Assembly (NCBI GenBank): GCA_964540295.1
Contig: CAZIMT010000096.1
Span: 1 to 12,667 of the forward strand
Direction of reading: 5' to 3'
Length of the DNA stretch: 12,667 nucleotides
From: CAZCPB01 sp964540295
GTDB taxonomy: Bacteria > Planctomycetota > Phycisphaerae > Phycisphaerales > UBA1924
Below, in pieces: positions 12,451-12,667 of the stretch. The position numbers were made by a program, and so were the translations under genes. Numbering within the stretch: the stretch's first letter is position 1; the number at the start of each line of letters is the position of its first letter. Under the pieces are notes generated by a model that saw only the letters and a program-made list of their open reading frames with translations, made no database searches and had not been told where the DNA came from.

Positions 12451-12667
12451 GGATTGAGGGCCGCGACGAGGCGCCTTCGCGGCGTGGCTCGCTAGGTCTG
12501 GCCCTCTTACTAGCCCTTTTCTGCCCCCTGAGGGGCTCCCGTTTGAGCTGCCCTTGGTTGGACGCACGGCGTCGGGTCAGGTTCCGTGTGCGGAGCCTGG
12601 TGTGAGGCGATACGCGGGGAGTGGGTCTGGGGTTGCGTCGAGTGCGGGGGAAGAATTAGGGGAGGAG
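12451..12667. other. Upstream region of the - strand gene, no gene recognised
   Basis: These 217 bases contain no open frame I would defend. A short GC hairpin, GCCCC-CTGA-GGGGC, lies near 12524-12537. No convincing -35/-10 pair is visible on the - strand, although the promoter of the exported protein should be here. Confidence 0.4.

Noticed and set aside
12524..12537. The GCCCC-CTGA-GGGGC hairpin considered as a terminator.
   Set aside because: It has a short stem, no adjacent U-tract on the + strand, and lies upstream of the only nearby gene.
12411..12605. A 64-codon + strand frame with a hydrophobic stretch, divergent from and overlapping the start of the - strand gene.
   Set aside because: It has no Shine-Dalgarno, an Arg-rich composition typical of a GC-rich shadow frame, and overlaps the start of a better supported gene.

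Overview
The window is GC-rich (roughly two thirds G+C by eye). It carries a tightly packed, co-oriented gene set on the + strand (1 to about 11.26 kb) and one convergent gene on the - strand (11394-12437). The genome is probably from the Planctomycetota or a neighbouring PVC lineage. That is inferred from the MoxR / DUF58 / BatA-like VWA / ABC-2 gene order, from a REP repeat with the core GTAGGTCGGCTC, and from the presence of GxxExxY and four-helix-bundle (23S_rRNA_IVP-type) cassettes. No rRNA or marker gene is present to confirm it.

Main operon: the 3' part of a MoxR AAA+ ATPase (1-755), a DUF58 protein (1347-2342), a BatA-like membrane protein with a VWA domain (2896-5151), a secreted/membrane protein split by an in-frame TAG (5253-7013 and 7014-7928), an ABC ATPase starting with TTG (7925-8890) and a 12-TM ABC-2 permease (8887-10824). 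The last two junctions overlap by a few bases (TTGA and GTGA), typical of translational coupling. MoxR ATPases with DUF58 and VWA partners are thought to act as chaperone-like assemblies on the membrane. Here they probably serve or mature something linked to the ABC-2 exporter. acpS (10882-11262) follows after 57 nt and is probably a bystander. The - strand gene encodes an exported, helix-rich protein of unknown role.

The most striking feature is that each of the first three junctions of this operon is occupied by a different inverted-repeat element. Element A (764-1339) has 39-bp terminal inverted repeats (34/39 identical), a perfect 4-bp flanking direct repeat CCAT, and a GxxExxY protein gene. 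Element B (2346-2879) has 39-bp terminal inverted repeats (36/39) built from an 8-bp unit and carries a four-helix-bundle gene of the family found in 23S rRNA intervening sequences; that gene has a single-base frameshift. Element C (5181-5316) is a REPIN: two inverted REP hairpins that enclose the Shine-Dalgarno and start codon of the next gene and encode part of its signal peptide. Removing A and B on paper gives an ordinary compact operon: a 12-nt gap between moxR and DUF58, and a TAATG overlap between DUF58 and the VWA gene.

A and B share size, repeat length, cargo orientation and lack of a transposase, although their repeat sequences and cargo differ. In RNA, each pair of ends could form a stem of about 39 bp around the cargo gene, as in 23S rRNA intervening sequences. 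I suggest they belong to one class of IVS-like cassette that sits in operon mRNAs. This is an inference from one window.

The + strand is C-rich at the left end and G-rich from about 4 kb onward, including across the - strand gene, so a GC-skew switch falls inside the VWA gene.
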